DNA of 64,000 bases, from assembly GCA_030247675.1 (NCBI GenBank), contig JAOTRX010000002.1, positions 1,612,001-1,676,000 of the forward strand. The letters are read 5' to 3'. Numbering within the stretch: the stretch's first letter is position 1; each line of letters starts with the position of its first letter. The notes beneath the pieces are model-generated. The model searched no databases. It was not told the origin of the DNA and worked only from the letters and a program-made list of their open reading frames with translations. Position numbers and translations under genes: made by a program. Below, piece after piece: positions 10,135-19,043 of this stretch. The stretch comes from Desulforhopalus sp. Its GTDB lineage: Bacteria > Desulfobacterota > Desulfobulbia > Desulfobulbales > Desulfocapsaceae.

Positions 10135-10869
10135 ATGGCAAAAATAAACGTACTAGTGGTTGAGGATGAGGCGGAGATTCAGCAGCTGGTCAGCTACAAT
10201 CTGATCAAGGCCGGTCTCAATGTCACCTGCGCCGATTCTGGCGAAGAGGCCCTGGAGAAGCTGCGGGCGGAGAAGATCGACTGCGTGCTCCTCGATCTGA
10301 TGTTGCCGAAAATGAGCGGCATGGATGTCTGTGCCGCCATGCGCCGCGGCGAGGGCAACAGCTATCGCGGCATCCCCATCATCATGCTCACCGCCAAGGG
10401 CGAGGAAGAGGACATTGTCGCCGGGCTCGAGTGCGGCGCTGACGACTATATAACCAAGCCGTTCAGCCCCAAGGTGCTCATTGCCAGGGTCAAGGCGGTG
10501 GTGAAGCGGCTCGCCGCCGACCGCCGCGAATCCGACGAGCCGGGGGAACGCCGGACCCTCATTGTCGTCGATGGCCTGGAAATCGATAAAGGCCGGCATG
10601 AGGTGCGGCTGCACGGCGACGAGGTGCTGCTGACCACCACCGAATTCGGTATCCTTTCCCTGCTGGCCGAGAAGACCGGCTGGGTCTTTACCCGCCAGCA
10701 GATCATCGACCACGTGCGCGGTTACGATTTTCTCATCACCCCGCGGGCGGTGGATGTGCAGATCTTTGGATTGCGCAAGAAGCTCGGCGAATACGGCAAA
10801 ATGATCGAAACCGTTCGCGGTATCGGCTATCGCTACCGGTCAAGTCTGGAGGAAAGGGAAGGCGCATGA
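10135..10869 (+). CDS. phoB: Phosphate regulon response regulator PhoB
   Basis: A 244-residue OmpR-family regulator. The receiver domain (1-120) has the acidic pair E10-D11, phospho-acceptor D54 in LLDLMLPK, and K in ITKPF. The winged-helix DNA-binding domain (about 145-235) has TTTEFGILSLLA and VDVQIFGLRKKL..Y.K.IETVRGIGYRY. It activates pst and pho genes when phosphorylated by PhoR. The start has only a weak Shine-Dalgarno. I could not find a convincing Pho box in the phoU-phoB gap. Confidence 0.93.
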   Translation: MAKINVLVVEDEAEIQQLVSYNLIKAGLNVTCADSGEEALEKLRAEKIDCVLLDLMLPKMSGMDVCAAMRRGEGNSYRGIPIIMLTAKGEEEDIVAGLECGADDYITKPFSPKVLIARVKAVVKRLAADRRESDEPGERRTLIVVDGLEIDKGRHEVRLHGDEVLLTTTEFGILSLLAEKTGWVFTRQQIIDHVRGYDFLITPRAVDVQIFGLRKKLGEYGKMIETVRGIGYRYRSSLEEREGA

Positions 10870-12710
10870 TCTCACCGAAAAAAATACTCTGGCAGATCTT
10901 TCCCGCCAATGTCCTGACCATTCTCCTGGTGGTTATCACCGTCAGCTGGTACGACGTGACCTCTCTGCAGGAATTCTTCCTTCAGGATACAGAAGCGGAT
11001 TTGCAGTCCAGGGCCCAGTTGATCGGCGTCAAGGTCAAGGAATATCTCCAGGACGGACGCAATCAGGAACTGCGGGAATATTGCGTCCAGGCCGGCCGGA
11101 GTTCCGGGACGCGGATTACTGTTATTGATCCCCAGGGCAGGGTCGTTGCCGATTCCAACGAAGATCCGGCAACCATGGAAAATCATGGTCAGCGGGCCGA
11201 GATTGCCAAGGCTCTGGCGGGAAGTGTCGGCACCTCCAGGCGCTTTAGCAGGACCTTGAAGGAGAATCTTCTCTACGTAGCCATACCGCTGACCGGCATC
11301 GGGGCAGGCCCTTCTGCCAAGGGTACGGCCGGCGGGAATGTCGATGCGGTACTCAGGACCTCTGTCTCGGTCACTGCCCTCGATGTCACCCTGGCGGGCA
11401 TCAAGGTGCGGGTCATAGTCGGGTCACTGGCTGTGCTGCTTATCGCCGGGGTGGCGACGCTCCTTATCTCCCGCAACATCAGCAGGCCACTCGAACAGAT
11501 GACCAACAGCGCCGAGCGTTTTGCTGCCGGTGATTTCAGCCAGCGGATGCTGCCCATGGTCAAAAAGACCGCCTCCCTGGAGGTGCTCACCCTGGCCGCT
11601 TCCATGGACCGTATGGCCGAACTGCTCGACGAGAAGATCGAGGCAATCGTAACCCAGCGCAATCAGCTGGAGACGGTTTTTTCCAGCATGGTCGAGGCGG
11701 TGATCGCCATCGACAGTGAGGAACGAGTCATCAGCATCAACTCCGCCGCCGCCGAACTGTTCGGCGTCGACAGGAAGTCCGCTCCCGGCAAGATCCTCCA
11801 GCAGATCGTCCGCAATGTCCAGCTGCAGCAGCATATCAGCCGGACCCTGGCGACCCGGCAGTCTGTGGTTGAGGAAATCGTTCTTCTCGGCGAAGACGGT
11901 GACCGGTTTTTGCAGACCAACGTCGTCACCCTCGGCAACGGCGCCGGGGAAAATGTCGGGGTCCTGGTCGTTATGAACGATGTCACCAAGATCCGGCGGC
12001 TGGAAAACGTTCGCCGCGACTTTGTCGCCAACGTCTCCCATGAGCTGCGGACGCCGATCACCTCCATTCGCGGCTACGTCGAGACCCTTCTCGATGGCGC
12101 CGTCGATATCCGCGAGGATGCGGTGCGATTTCTGGAGATCGTCCTGCACCAGTCGGAGCGACTGGCGACGATCATCGATGATCTGCTGGCGCTCTCGAAG
12201 ATAGAGGAGGAGGCAAGGCGCGGGGCGATCGCCCTGGTGGCCGGACCGCTCCGCTCGGTCTTTGATGCGGCGGCGGAAACCTGTCAGCTTCAGGCCGATC
12301 AGGCCGGGGTGATGGTGGTCATTGATTGCCCGGAGGAGATCGTGGTGGACATGAACGCCACCCTTCTCGAACAGGCGGTGGTCAATCTCCTGGTCAATGC
12401 CATCACCTACAGCAGGCGCGGCGACCGGGTAGAAATTGAGGCAACGGTTGTACAGAGCGGGGAGGCTGAGAAGGTGCGCATTACCGTCCGCGACCAGGGA
12501 ATAGGTATTGCCAGAGAACACCTGCCACGGCTCTTCGAACGCTTTTACCGCAGCGACAAGGCGAGGAGCCGGGCCCAGGGCGGTAGCGGCCTGGGCCTTG
12601 CCATCGTCAAGCATATTGCCGAGGCCCACCAGGGCTCGGTCGAAGTGAAAAGCGTTGAGGGTAAGGGCTCGGAATTCACCCTGGTGGTCAGCGGCAATTT
12701 GGCTTCCTGA
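10866..12710 (+). CDS. phoR: Phosphate regulon sensor histidine kinase PhoR
   Basis: A 614-residue membrane kinase; its ATG overlaps the phoB stop (ATGA). In order: first membrane helix (about 10-30), a periplasmic domain (30-175), second helix (about 178-200), HAMP (200-252), PAS (265-375), HisKA with H392 in VSHELRTPITS, and HATPase with N, G1 (DQGIGI) and G2 (GGSGLGLAI) boxes. The extended periplasmic domain resembles deltaproteobacterial and Gram-positive PhoR rather than E. coli PhoR, which has almost none. Confidence 0.92.
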   Translation: MISPKKILWQIFPANVLTILLVVITVSWYDVTSLQEFFLQDTEADLQSRAQLIGVKVKEYLQDGRNQELREYCVQAGRSSGTRITVIDPQGRVVADSNEDPATMENHGQRAEIAKALAGSVGTSRRFSRTLKENLLYVAIPLTGIGAGPSAKGTAGGNVDAVLRTSVSVTALDVTLAGIKVRVIVGSLAVLLIAGVATLLISRNISRPLEQMTNSAERFAAGDFSQRMLPMVKKTASLEVLTLAASMDRMAELLDEKIEAIVTQRNQLETVFSSMVEAVIAIDSEERVISINSAAAELFGVDRKSAPGKILQQIVRNVQLQQHISRTLATRQSVVEEIVLLGEDGDRFLQTNVVTLGNGAGENVGVLVVMNDVTKIRRLENVRRDFVANVSHELRTPITSIRGYVETLLDGAVDIREDAVRFLEIVLHQSERLATIIDDLLALSKIEEEARRGAIALVAGPLRSVFDAAAETCQLQADQAGVMVVIDCPEEIVVDMNATLLEQAVVNLLVNAITYSRRGDRVEIEATVVQSGEAEKVRITVRDQGIGIAREHLPRLFERFYRSDKARSRAQGGSGLGLAIVKHIAEAHQGSVEVKSVEGKGSEFTLVVSGNLAS

Positions 12711-12733
12711 GGGCCGCCCGGCGCGAAAAGCCT

Positions 12734-12762
12734 TTGACAAAACCGGGGATCGATTTTATAGT
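12734..12762 (+). promoter_or_regulatory. Promoter of tRNA-Gly
   Basis: TTGACA (12734-12739), a 17-base spacer and TATAGT (12757-12762) form a near-consensus sigma-70 promoter, 13 bases before the tRNA. Confidence 0.85.
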
Positions 12763-12775
12763 GGCCGGGTCGTGA

Positions 12776-12850
12776 GCGGGATTAACTCAGTGGTAGAGTG
12801 TTAGCTTCCCAAGCTGAAAGTCGCGCGTTCGAATCGCGTATCCCGCTCCA
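12776..12850 (+). tRNA. tRNA-Gly (anticodon CCC)
   Basis: Acceptor stem GCGGGAT (12776-12782) pairs with ATCCCGC (12840-12846), followed by discriminator T and an encoded CCA. The D arm contains CTCAGTGGTAGAG, the anticodon loop TTCCCAA, and the T arm has GTTCGAATC. Its 3' side marks a sharp drop in GC content and the start of mobile-element-type genes, the classic position of an integration site. No repeat of its 3' end was found in the window, so an att pair cannot be shown. Confidence 0.95.
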
Positions 12851-12859
12851 GCAATTTCA

Positions 12860-12895
12860 GGCACTTATCGTTATTTTCGGTAAGTGCCTTTTTTA
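12860..12895 (+). terminator. Rho-independent terminator after tRNA-Gly
   Basis: GGCACTTA (12860-12867) pairs with TAAGTGCC (12881-12888), followed by TTTTTTAT. Confidence 0.85.
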
Positions 12896-13338
12896 TTTCC
12901 CCACCATATTCCCCACCACGACCCCAAAAGTGCACCAGCACCATGGGAAGTCATTGCCTATTCCTGATGAAATATCCGCTCATTTTAAGAGTACAAGTAA
13001 GCTGAGAAACCTTTGCACGTGACCGCAGAAACCGTTCAATTCTAAACAAACGTAATAAAAACAAGATGGAGCCATTGAAAATGGCAGTTTAAATGCCGTA
13101 AAACTTTAGACTGTCAAGTGAGCATTGAGAGTAAGAAATCTTTGCCATGTTTTTTGAGAATTAATTTGACAATTTGTTCATGCAGGGGATAACTGGGGCT
13201 CAAGAAGGGTAACCAATAAACGACCCATTATAATTGGTTTTCAAACTGGATAGGGTAGCTCCCGAAAAGCCGTAACCTTGACGGCTTATCAGTTTGATTT
13301 CTATATCAAGGGAATTATCTAAATAGGGTTGGGATATA
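12896..13338. other. AT-rich gap downstream of tRNA-Gly
   Basis: About 440 bases without a supportable gene. The first part contains repeated CCCCACCA/CCCCACCACG strings; the remainder is AT-rich with scattered stops in all frames. It is probably the eroded edge of an integrated element. Confidence 0.4.
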
Positions 13339-14082
13339 GTGTATTTTCTCAAAGAGACAGCCGATAAAATACAGACAACCGAGAACGATATTTTACGCAA
13401 AGCAATGCTTAGCAATAATGATGGTTCTTTTTTCAACGACTATACAGATGTTTTTTTGTCATTTTGGTATACAGGTTTGCTTTGGAAAAGGAGTACTGAA
13501 CATGTCTTGGGAGGTCTCAGAGAATGGAATGGCCTCCTTGATATTCGGCCTGTTGACGTGCCAATGATTTTAGTAAATTTGAAGCCTGTTTACCTTTCCT
13601 CTTTTATAGAAAGACGCGATCAATATATAGCATTGGAATCGCGTCCTGCTGGGCAATCATACGAAATAGATCCATATGTCAATACCGAAGACCCAAATGG
13701 GGGCGTTAGTTTTCGCTCGCTTGAGTATCCTGAAAGGCTCGTTTCTTTGATTAAGAAAGTGGAAGTTTCAAGAGATAACATTTTGGTCAATGACTGGAAT
13801 TTCAGTCTGTTAAAAATGTTATATTCAAAAAATACGAATTCGAAATCTCCATTTTCAGTTGAACCTGTCGCCCCAAAAGATGTGTCCGTCATATGGAGGG
13901 AAAAAGAAAAACCGTTGCGAACCTTAGAAACGATAGCGAAGTATTGTGGAGTCCACGCAAAAACCATTAAGCTTTGGAGAAAACGTGATAAGGATTTTCC
14001 CGCGTCGTCAGTCGGTACAGGGACAGTGACGGCATTACCGTCTGAATTAAATGCTTGGATGTTGCGAAACAATAAAAAATAA
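13339..14082 (+). CDS. Uncharacterised protein with C-terminal helix-turn-helix
   Basis: A 247-residue protein of unrecognised family. The last 55 residues (PLRTLETIAKYCGVHAKTIKLWRKRDKDFPASSVGTGTVTALPSELNAWM) look like a MerR/AlpA-type helix-turn-helix, with a turn at YCGVHAKTI and the trailing ALPSELNAWM seen in excisionase-like proteins. The first 190 residues have no motif I know. It lies in AT-rich DNA between tRNA-Gly and a second AlpA-like gene, which suggests an island regulator. It may start as a GTG rather than ATG; no strong ribosome binding site is visible. Confidence 0.6.
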   Translation: MYFLKETADKIQTTENDILRKAMLSNNDGSFFNDYTDVFLSFWYTGLLWKRSTEHVLGGLREWNGLLDIRPVDVPMILVNLKPVYLSSFIERRDQYIALESRPAGQSYEIDPYVNTEDPNGGVSFRSLEYPERLVSLIKKVEVSRDNILVNDWNFSLLKMLYSKNTNSKSPFSVEPVAPKDVSVIWREKEKPLRTLETIAKYCGVHAKTIKLWRKRDKDFPASSVGTGTVTALPSELNAWMLRNNKK

Positions 14083-14255
14083 CCACACTCCCTTATCTTC
14101 CCCAATTTACCCCTAATATCCCCCTGTATCACCTCTCTGTTTTCCCCAATTTATCCCCGTTTTTGCTTCTGCAGCCTTTTTTTGATTGTGTAATTATCCC
14201 CGAATATCCAACAGGGTATTGGGTTTTCTATTATTCAACATAAGGAGAAAATGTG

Positions 14256-14471
14256 ATGGCAGAAAAAAAATGGATTAGTGAAAAAGAAGTTGAGGCGATG
14301 ACAGGACGGAAATTACAGACCCTACGGAACGATCGGTTTCATGGACGTGGTTTTCCTTACGTGAAAAATGGAAAATCAGTGAGATATTTGGTCGATGATG
14401 TTGTGGCATTCATGGAAGCGAGGCGGATTTCTACCTCAGATGACCTGCAGAAACAAAATGTGCCACTTTAA
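14256..14471 (+). CDS. AlpA/excisionase-like small DNA-binding protein
   Basis: A 71-residue protein. KKWISEKEVEAMTGRKLQTLRNDRFHGRGFPYVKNGKSVRYLVDDVVAFMEARRI is a typical MerR-like winged helix of the AlpA/Xis type, where the recognition helix RKLQTLRNDR is followed by a wing ending in a V.Y...DV..F motif. AAGGAG sits 8 bases before the chosen ATG (an in-frame GTG is just upstream). Such proteins control excision of integrated elements. No integrase is seen nearby. Confidence 0.75.
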   Translation: MAEKKWISEKEVEAMTGRKLQTLRNDRFHGRGFPYVKNGKSVRYLVDDVVAFMEARRISTSDDLQKQNVPL

Positions 14472-14487
14472 TGACCGGACACGAAAA

Positions 14488-14527
14488 AGCGACTTCCCTT
14501 GAATTGGCTGGCAGGCCGGAAGTCGCT
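14488..14527 (+). terminator. Hairpin after the AlpA-like gene
   Basis: AGCGACTTCC (14488-14497) pairs with GGAAGTCGCT (14518-14527) with a 20-base loop. It is 16 bases after the stop codon. There is no clear U-tract, so termination efficiency is uncertain. Confidence 0.5.
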
Positions 14528-14976
14528 CTCTCACAACAGAAATATCATGGCATTATTCACATACAAAAACAACCAGATAAACTTTTTTCATGGACTGGAG
14601 CCTGGCCGTGAAAATTGCGAGAAAACGCAAGGAGACCGGCCATGACCATAAATAGAGGTTTGGATCAAACATGGTGCTGATATTTACCCTGGAAATCAGC
14701 ATATAAATAAATAGGATCACTACAGAAAGCTCAGTTTTTTCACACAAAAAATTTCCGTTTGTTGGAAATGTCAGAAATATGTCAGAATCAGTTATTATAA
14801 TGGTGCGTCGGACCACAACATGTAACTAAGCTATGATTTTTGATGGAGAAGAGAATGGGGTAATCCCCCCTATAAAATACGAATAATAACCAATTTCACA
14901 TAAAGTCTAATCGGAGCGCAGCATTTTTCTTGTCCTTGGCATGGTCTTTTACTTTGATGCCTAATGAGGTGAGGCC
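14528..14976. other. Gene-free AT-rich gap before radC
   Basis: About 450 bases in which I see no supportable gene. An 87-codon open frame on the minus strand at 14553-14816 has no family resemblance and no good ribosome binding site. Confidence 0.4.
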
Positions 14977-15456
14977 ATGATATTGTTTATCCAGAACGAA
15001 CAGGGACAATATACCCCTGCAACGTCAAAAATGATCATCAAAGAAGGTCGTTGTCGCACCCGTGCTGCTTTGAAAAAGGGAACTGATTATATTGGATCGA
15101 CAGAAGATGCAAAGGAGGCGATCTCCACCCTTCTCATAAAAAAACAGCATGAGGTCTTTGGTTGTCTGTTTTTAGACTGTAACCATAGGATTATTAAATG
15201 GACAGAATTGTTTTTTGGTACTATCGATTCTACAGTTGTTCACCCTCGCGAAGTGGTCAAAGAAGCTCTACGTCTAAATGCCGCCTCGGTTATTTTGGCC
15301 CACAACCATCCTTCAGGGAGTAGTAGTCCAACACGACAAGACATTGAGATCACTCGCATGTTAAAAAACATATTGTTGGCTGTAGATGTTCTGGTGCTGG
15401 ATCACATAATTGTAGGAGATGACGTGACATCTCTTAGCGACAAAGGACAGTGTTAA
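14977..15456 (+). CDS. radC: RadC-family JAB/MPN-domain protein
   Basis: A 159-residue protein covering the RadC JAMM metal-binding fold. The metal motif is H109-N-H111-P-S-G followed by D122 (HNHPSGSSSPTRQD), preceded by EVFGCLFLD. The N-terminal helix-hairpin-helix of long chromosomal RadC is absent. Short RadC copies like this are common cargo of conjugative elements and genomic islands. Their biochemical role is unresolved despite the historical repair name. Confidence 0.85.
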   Translation: MILFIQNEQGQYTPATSKMIIKEGRCRTRAALKKGTDYIGSTEDAKEAISTLLIKKQHEVFGCLFLDCNHRIIKWTELFFGTIDSTVVHPREVVKEALRLNAASVILAHNHPSGSSSPTRQDIEITRMLKNILLAVDVLVLDHIIVGDDVTSLSDKGQC

Positions 15457-16008
15457 TCTCTTAGATCTGTAATCCTCTCTCACAAGGTCTATATCGGGCG
15501 GTCTGTTTAAGCGCCGAGACTTTTGCCAGATGCATCTCCAGTTGCTTTTTGAGAGTATTGATGAAAAAGGGTTTCGATCTCTGTAATAATCTCGCCTCTG
15601 GTGAGAGAGTATATATCGACTACGCACCGGTTGAGGCTGGACGAGCTAAGGACCATCAAAACATGGCTTACCGAAAGCAAAAGCTCAAGTAAAAAATAGA
15701 AGAATAGATTTGGTACGTATACTCACTGACCATCACGGAGACTCAGGAACAATCTAAGGCTTCTACCTTTTATTTTCCTGTCAGGAAATGTTTCCTTCTC
15801 AAAAGATCAATATGACCTTCTTGTGTTGCTAGGTATTAGAAGTAACTAAATGATTATATAGCATTAGTGTGTCAATACGAAGCAGATACCAATTTTGTTA
15901 AGGTTCGGTTTGGGAATCTTAAATGTTATAGCGAAAAGAGGTGACTAGCCGCTTCAGTGCATGACTAAGAAGGAACAATAGTGGATGTGTTAACTTTTCT
16001 GGGATACC
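15457..16008. other. Gene-free gap between radC and the kinase gene
   Basis: About 550 bases. One 43-codon frame begins at an ATG near 15561 (MKKGFDLCNNLASGERVYID...) and stops near 15692. It has no ribosome binding site I trust and no recognised family, and may be a fragment of a lost gene. Confidence 0.35.
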
Positions 16009-17406
16009 CTATGGCATAGTGATATTGCAGGTTGTCCATCCGTCACTGCTCCTCATCTCTATACTCCCTCCATGCAGTTCGACTATCCGACGGACAATGG
16101 TAAGACCGAGACCGGCCCCACCAAATGCCTGGGATCGAGACTTCTCCACCCGGTAAAACTGGTCAAAGATTTTTGGCAGGTCTTCACGGGGAATCTCCGG
16201 TCCCGTATTGGCGATGGTAATATTCAACATGCCTTGCGCTCTACTGGTGTCGATCCTGATTGTCCCTGGTCCATCGGAGTTGTATTTTATAGCATTATCA
16301 ATGAGATTGATGAGGAGCCGGAGTATTTTCTCAGGGTCGCCGGTAAAGGATGGTTCGGATATTTCGGTGACAACTGTAATATTTTTTCCTTCCAAGATTT
16401 CTTTGTAATCGTCTATAACCTGGCCGATGAAGTCATTTAGTTTGATTGGTTCTCGAATACAAGTCTCTTCCTGCTCAAGCCGAGATATCTCCAGGAGATT
16501 GCGAACCAGTTTGCCCAGGCGGCGCATGGTATTGAGCTGTTTAGAAAGCTCCAGCCTTAAGGCTTCCGGCGGCTCGGCAGTCAGCATTTCTTCATGTCCG
16601 AGCATGAGGATGGTCAATGGGCTTTTCAGTTCATGAGCGGCGTTGCCGACAAATTCCTTCTGCCTAAGGAAAGAGTGTTGTAAACGATCGAACATACTAT
16701 TGAGTGAGTGTGAAAGTGTGTACAATTCATCCCGGCTGCTGCCAAGAGCAATCCTCCTGTCTAACGAATTTTCACGAATTTGCTTGATATCTTGATTGAT
16801 TGTCTCAAGTGGTCGAAGAAGCTTGCCTGCGAGAAAATAACTTATCAGGAAAATCAAAACTATGGTTGCAAAAATACCTGAGGTTAATCCTGTTAAGAGT
16901 TCGCGGAGTTCCAGATCGAGAAAAAGCAAGGGCTTGGCAATGAGGATGCTATAATTTTCTTCTGTTCGGCTTTTTGTAAGTACCCGCACTCTGAATTTGA
17001 CGGAATCATCGGTTATATCATCTAGCTCGTCGATCTCTTCGGGGTCGATCCAAAGTTCGGAAAACGGAACCTCTTTTTCAATGAAATACCGGACTTTGCT
17101 AGGGAGCAAAGGGATATCTACTTTATTTGCAAGCGGTGAAGCAAAGATCGTTGCACCCTGACTATTCGTGATTTTCAGCCAATAACGCTCGACAAGATAG
17201 TCATATTGGCTGTCCAGCTGCAGTTTTTCGCCTGCTTTGGAAAAATCCAGGCGGTTAAATATAGTATTTGCCGCAGTATTTAATTCTTTGTCGATAGAAT
17301 CATAAGTTTGATCCAGAAGTTCAAAATAAACCACCATAGAGAAAATGGCAGCGGTCGACAGGGCGGTGAGCGATATCCACAAAGTGAACTTCGTCCGGAC
17401 TTTCAT
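16009..17406 (-). CDS. PmrB-like sensor histidine kinase
   Basis: A 465-residue membrane kinase. Helices at about 9-29 and 172-193 enclose a periplasmic sensor domain. HAMP follows (193-245), then HisKA with H258 in NAAHELKSPLTIL, an N box (LINLIDNAIKYN) and a glycine box (GGAGLGLTI). The sensor domain carries a very acidic patch at 120-134 (IDPEEIDELDDITDD) that contains an ExxE, as used by PmrB to bind Fe(III) and other cations. Its ATG overlaps the regulator stop by 4 bp. It probably senses envelope stress and controls the neighbouring lipid-modification genes. Confidence 0.85.
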   Translation of the reverse strand: MKVRTKFTLWISLTALSTAAIFSMVVYFELLDQTYDSIDKELNTAANTIFNRLDFSKAGEKLQLDSQYDYLVERYWLKITNSQGATIFASPLANKVDIPLLPSKVRYFIEKEVPFSELWIDPEEIDELDDITDDSVKFRVRVLTKSRTEENYSILIAKPLLFLDLELRELLTGLTSGIFATIVLIFLISYFLAGKLLRPLETINQDIKQIRENSLDRRIALGSSRDELYTLSHSLNSMFDRLQHSFLRQKEFVGNAAHELKSPLTILMLGHEEMLTAEPPEALRLELSKQLNTMRRLGKLVRNLLEISRLEQEETCIREPIKLNDFIGQVIDDYKEILEGKNITVVTEISEPSFTGDPEKILRLLINLIDNAIKYNSDGPGTIRIDTSRAQGMLNITIANTGPEIPREDLPKIFDQFYRVEKSRSQAFGGAGLGLTIVRRIVELHGGSIEMRSSDGWTTCNITMP

Positions 17407-18083
17407 TTTCCTTCCCTCTCAATAAGATAGCCGACACCTCTAATCGACTTGATGATCTGGTCGCGCTCCGGAGATTTCAATTTCTTGCGCAGGTTGCTCA
17501 TGTGGACATCAATGAAATTGGACATGCTAAAGGGATCGAAATTATCTCCCCAGACATGCTCGGCCAGAGTAAACCGGGAAATGGCTCGACCGCGATTGTG
17601 TAGGAGAAACTCGAGCATGGCGAACTCCTTGGTGGTAAGGGTCAGCACTTCACCGTTTTTGGTGACCTCTCGACTTATGGTGTTGAGACGGATATCTTCG
17701 ACCTCAATGATTGGATTACCGGTATTGCCTCTTCGTATGATTGCCCGAACCCTGGCCAGCAATTCCGCGACAGAGAAGGGTTTGGCCAGATAATCGTCGG
17801 CCCCGAGGTTCAGTCCGGTCACCTTGTCGTCGATGTCTCCTTTGGCTGTCAGCATCAGGACAGGGGTCTTGATGCCGGCGGCACGGATTTCCGCTAGGAT
17901 CTCAAGACCATTCATGCCCGGCAGCATGATATCAAGGAGGACAAGGTCGTAGCTTCCGTTCCAGAATTTCTCAAGCCCCGCAGGACCGTCAGCTGCGGTC
18001 GTCACAGTGTAATGTTCACTGGCAAGCAGTGTTTGGAGCTTTTCGAGGAGGTCGGGTTCGTCATCGATTATTAGAATATTCAT
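17403..18083 (-). CDS. PmrA-like OmpR-family response regulator
   Basis: A 226-residue regulator. The receiver domain (1-120) has D7-D8, phospho-acceptor D51 (LLDIMLPG) and K in LAKPF. The winged-helix output domain (about 130-222) has TTKEFAMLEFLL, WG, and HMSNLRKKL..P.....IKSIRGVGYLIE. It is cotranscribed with the kinase. A CTTAAC-N5-CTTCAT box upstream (18463-18479) and five similar boxes at envelope-modification genes suggest its regulon. Assignment to the PmrA group is inferred from the boxes and the target genes. Confidence 0.88.
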   Translation of the reverse strand: MNILIIDDEPDLLEKLQTLLASEHYTVTTAADGPAGLEKFWNGSYDLVLLDIMLPGMNGLEILAEIRAAGIKTPVLMLTAKGDIDDKVTGLNLGADDYLAKPFSVAELLARVRAIIRRGNTGNPIIEVEDIRLNTISREVTKNGEVLTLTTKEFAMLEFLLHNRGRAISRFTLAEHVWGDNFDPFSMSNFIDVHMSNLRKKLKSPERDQIIKSIRGVGYLIEREGK

Positions 18084-18113
18084 GGTTGGTTTTCAGAGTA
18101 TCTCTTAAAATTG

Positions 18114-18335
18114 CTATTCCAGCGTTTTCGTACGATTAAAGTCGCCACTCGTCATCAGCTCGGCCGTGTTTTCACCGAAATGCAAAGTTACTGCTATCCT
18201 TGGAGCTACCGGTAAAAAGATAGCCGCTAGTTCTTTCTGTCGCTGCACGGGCCAGACATCTTCAACTATACGTCTCTCCGCTTCTACACGACGCAGCCGG
18301 TTAATGGTGCAATCAAACGGGCAGGAATACCGCAT
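18114..18335 (-). CDS. Possible 73-residue protein in the regulator leader
   Basis: An open frame between the predicted promoter (18446-18479) and the response-regulator gene, 30 bp upstream of the latter and on the same strand. It begins MRYSCPFDCTINRLRRVEAE. It matches no family I recognise, and its ribosome binding site is poor. It could be a small co-transcribed protein or just untranslated leader. Confidence 0.3.
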   Translation of the reverse strand: MRYSCPFDCTINRLRRVEAERRIVEDVWPVQRQKELAAIFLPVAPRIAVTLHFGENTAELMTSGDFNRTKTLE

Positions 18336-18445
18336 AGCCTACCATACCTTTTATGAATAAAAGAATCTCCAGAGATCGATACGGCGGAGTGTCCGGAGAG
18401 ATAGGACAGTTGTAGCCATTGTGGCGTAAAATCTTCTAACCTTGC

Positions 18446-18479
18446 ATTTTAACAGCATCCACATGAAGATTTGGTTAAG
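18446..18479 (-). promoter_or_regulatory. PmrA-like box and -10, two-component operon
   Basis: Read on the minus strand: CTTAAC (18479-18474), five bases, CTTCAT (18468-18463), 11 bases, TAAAAT (18451-18446). This is the same architecture as five other sites in the window and implies autoregulation of the regulator-kinase operon. Confidence 0.65.
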
Positions 18480-18506
18480 GCAGAGTCCTATAATCTGAAA
18501 ATGACA

Positions 18507-19043
18507 TCAAAACTGATGGAACAGACTGACGGATATCGAGGTTGTGAGCATCAGTTCAACCCCGTAGTGTTTTCGGAAAAAATACTGATTGTAGACCTCG
18601 ACGATCGGGATAATAGGAGAAATTGTCGAAAAAGGGGCCTGACCGTCTTGATAACCATAAGCAAGACCGAGGCGATAGCCAAACGTCAGGTCCCAGTTAT
18701 TGCTGAGCTCAGCCGTTGAAAAATTTCTTGCCAATCCGGCTGCCCACGTCTGGTTGTAAAAGGAATTTTCAAAGGTGCAGGCAAAAAAATCTTTAAATTG
18801 AAAACCGACAAGATTTTGGTTCCAGTTTCGTATTCTGCGGCTTTTCGGATTCAGGTGAAGAGTGGCCATCCCTAAGAAAAGCTGATCTTCCGTCGGTTGT
18901 CCTTGGAGATATTCAAACAAAGTTTTTTTGTTATCGATATTATCACTGCTCTCTTTGCCCCAAACCATGTGAGCATTGAAGAGCAACATCAATCCGAAAA
19001 GCAGACAGCGACAATATAAAATAATGTCACTGCAACTTTTCAT
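18507..19043 (-). CDS. Probable outer-membrane beta-barrel protein, PagP-sized
   Basis: A 178-residue protein; the ATG at 19043 is chosen because AAGGAG lies just upstream and a signal peptide starts there (residues 1-29, ending MVWG). The mature part alternates aromatic and polar residues (FQFKDFFACTFENSFYNQTWAAGLARNF, LTFGYRLGLAYGY, VYNQYFFRKHYGVELML) and ends in F-H-Q-F, the terminal aromatic of outer-membrane barrels. Size and strand pattern are compatible with an eight-stranded lipid A enzyme such as PagP, but no catalytic signature can be confirmed. It overlaps the preceding glycosyltransferase stop by 17 bp, so it is in the same operon. Confidence 0.6.
   Translation of the reverse strand: MKSCSDIILYCRCLLFGLMLLFNAHMVWGKESSDNIDNKKTLFEYLQGQPTEDQLFLGMATLHLNPKSRRIRNWNQNLVGFQFKDFFACTFENSFYNQTWAAGLARNFSTAELSNNWDLTFGYRLGLAYGYQDGQAPFSTISPIIPIVEVYNQYFFRKHYGVELMLTTSISVSLFHQF

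Noticed and set aside
14553..14816. 87-codon minus-strand frame before radC
   Set aside because: No homologous pattern and poor start context in AT-rich DNA.
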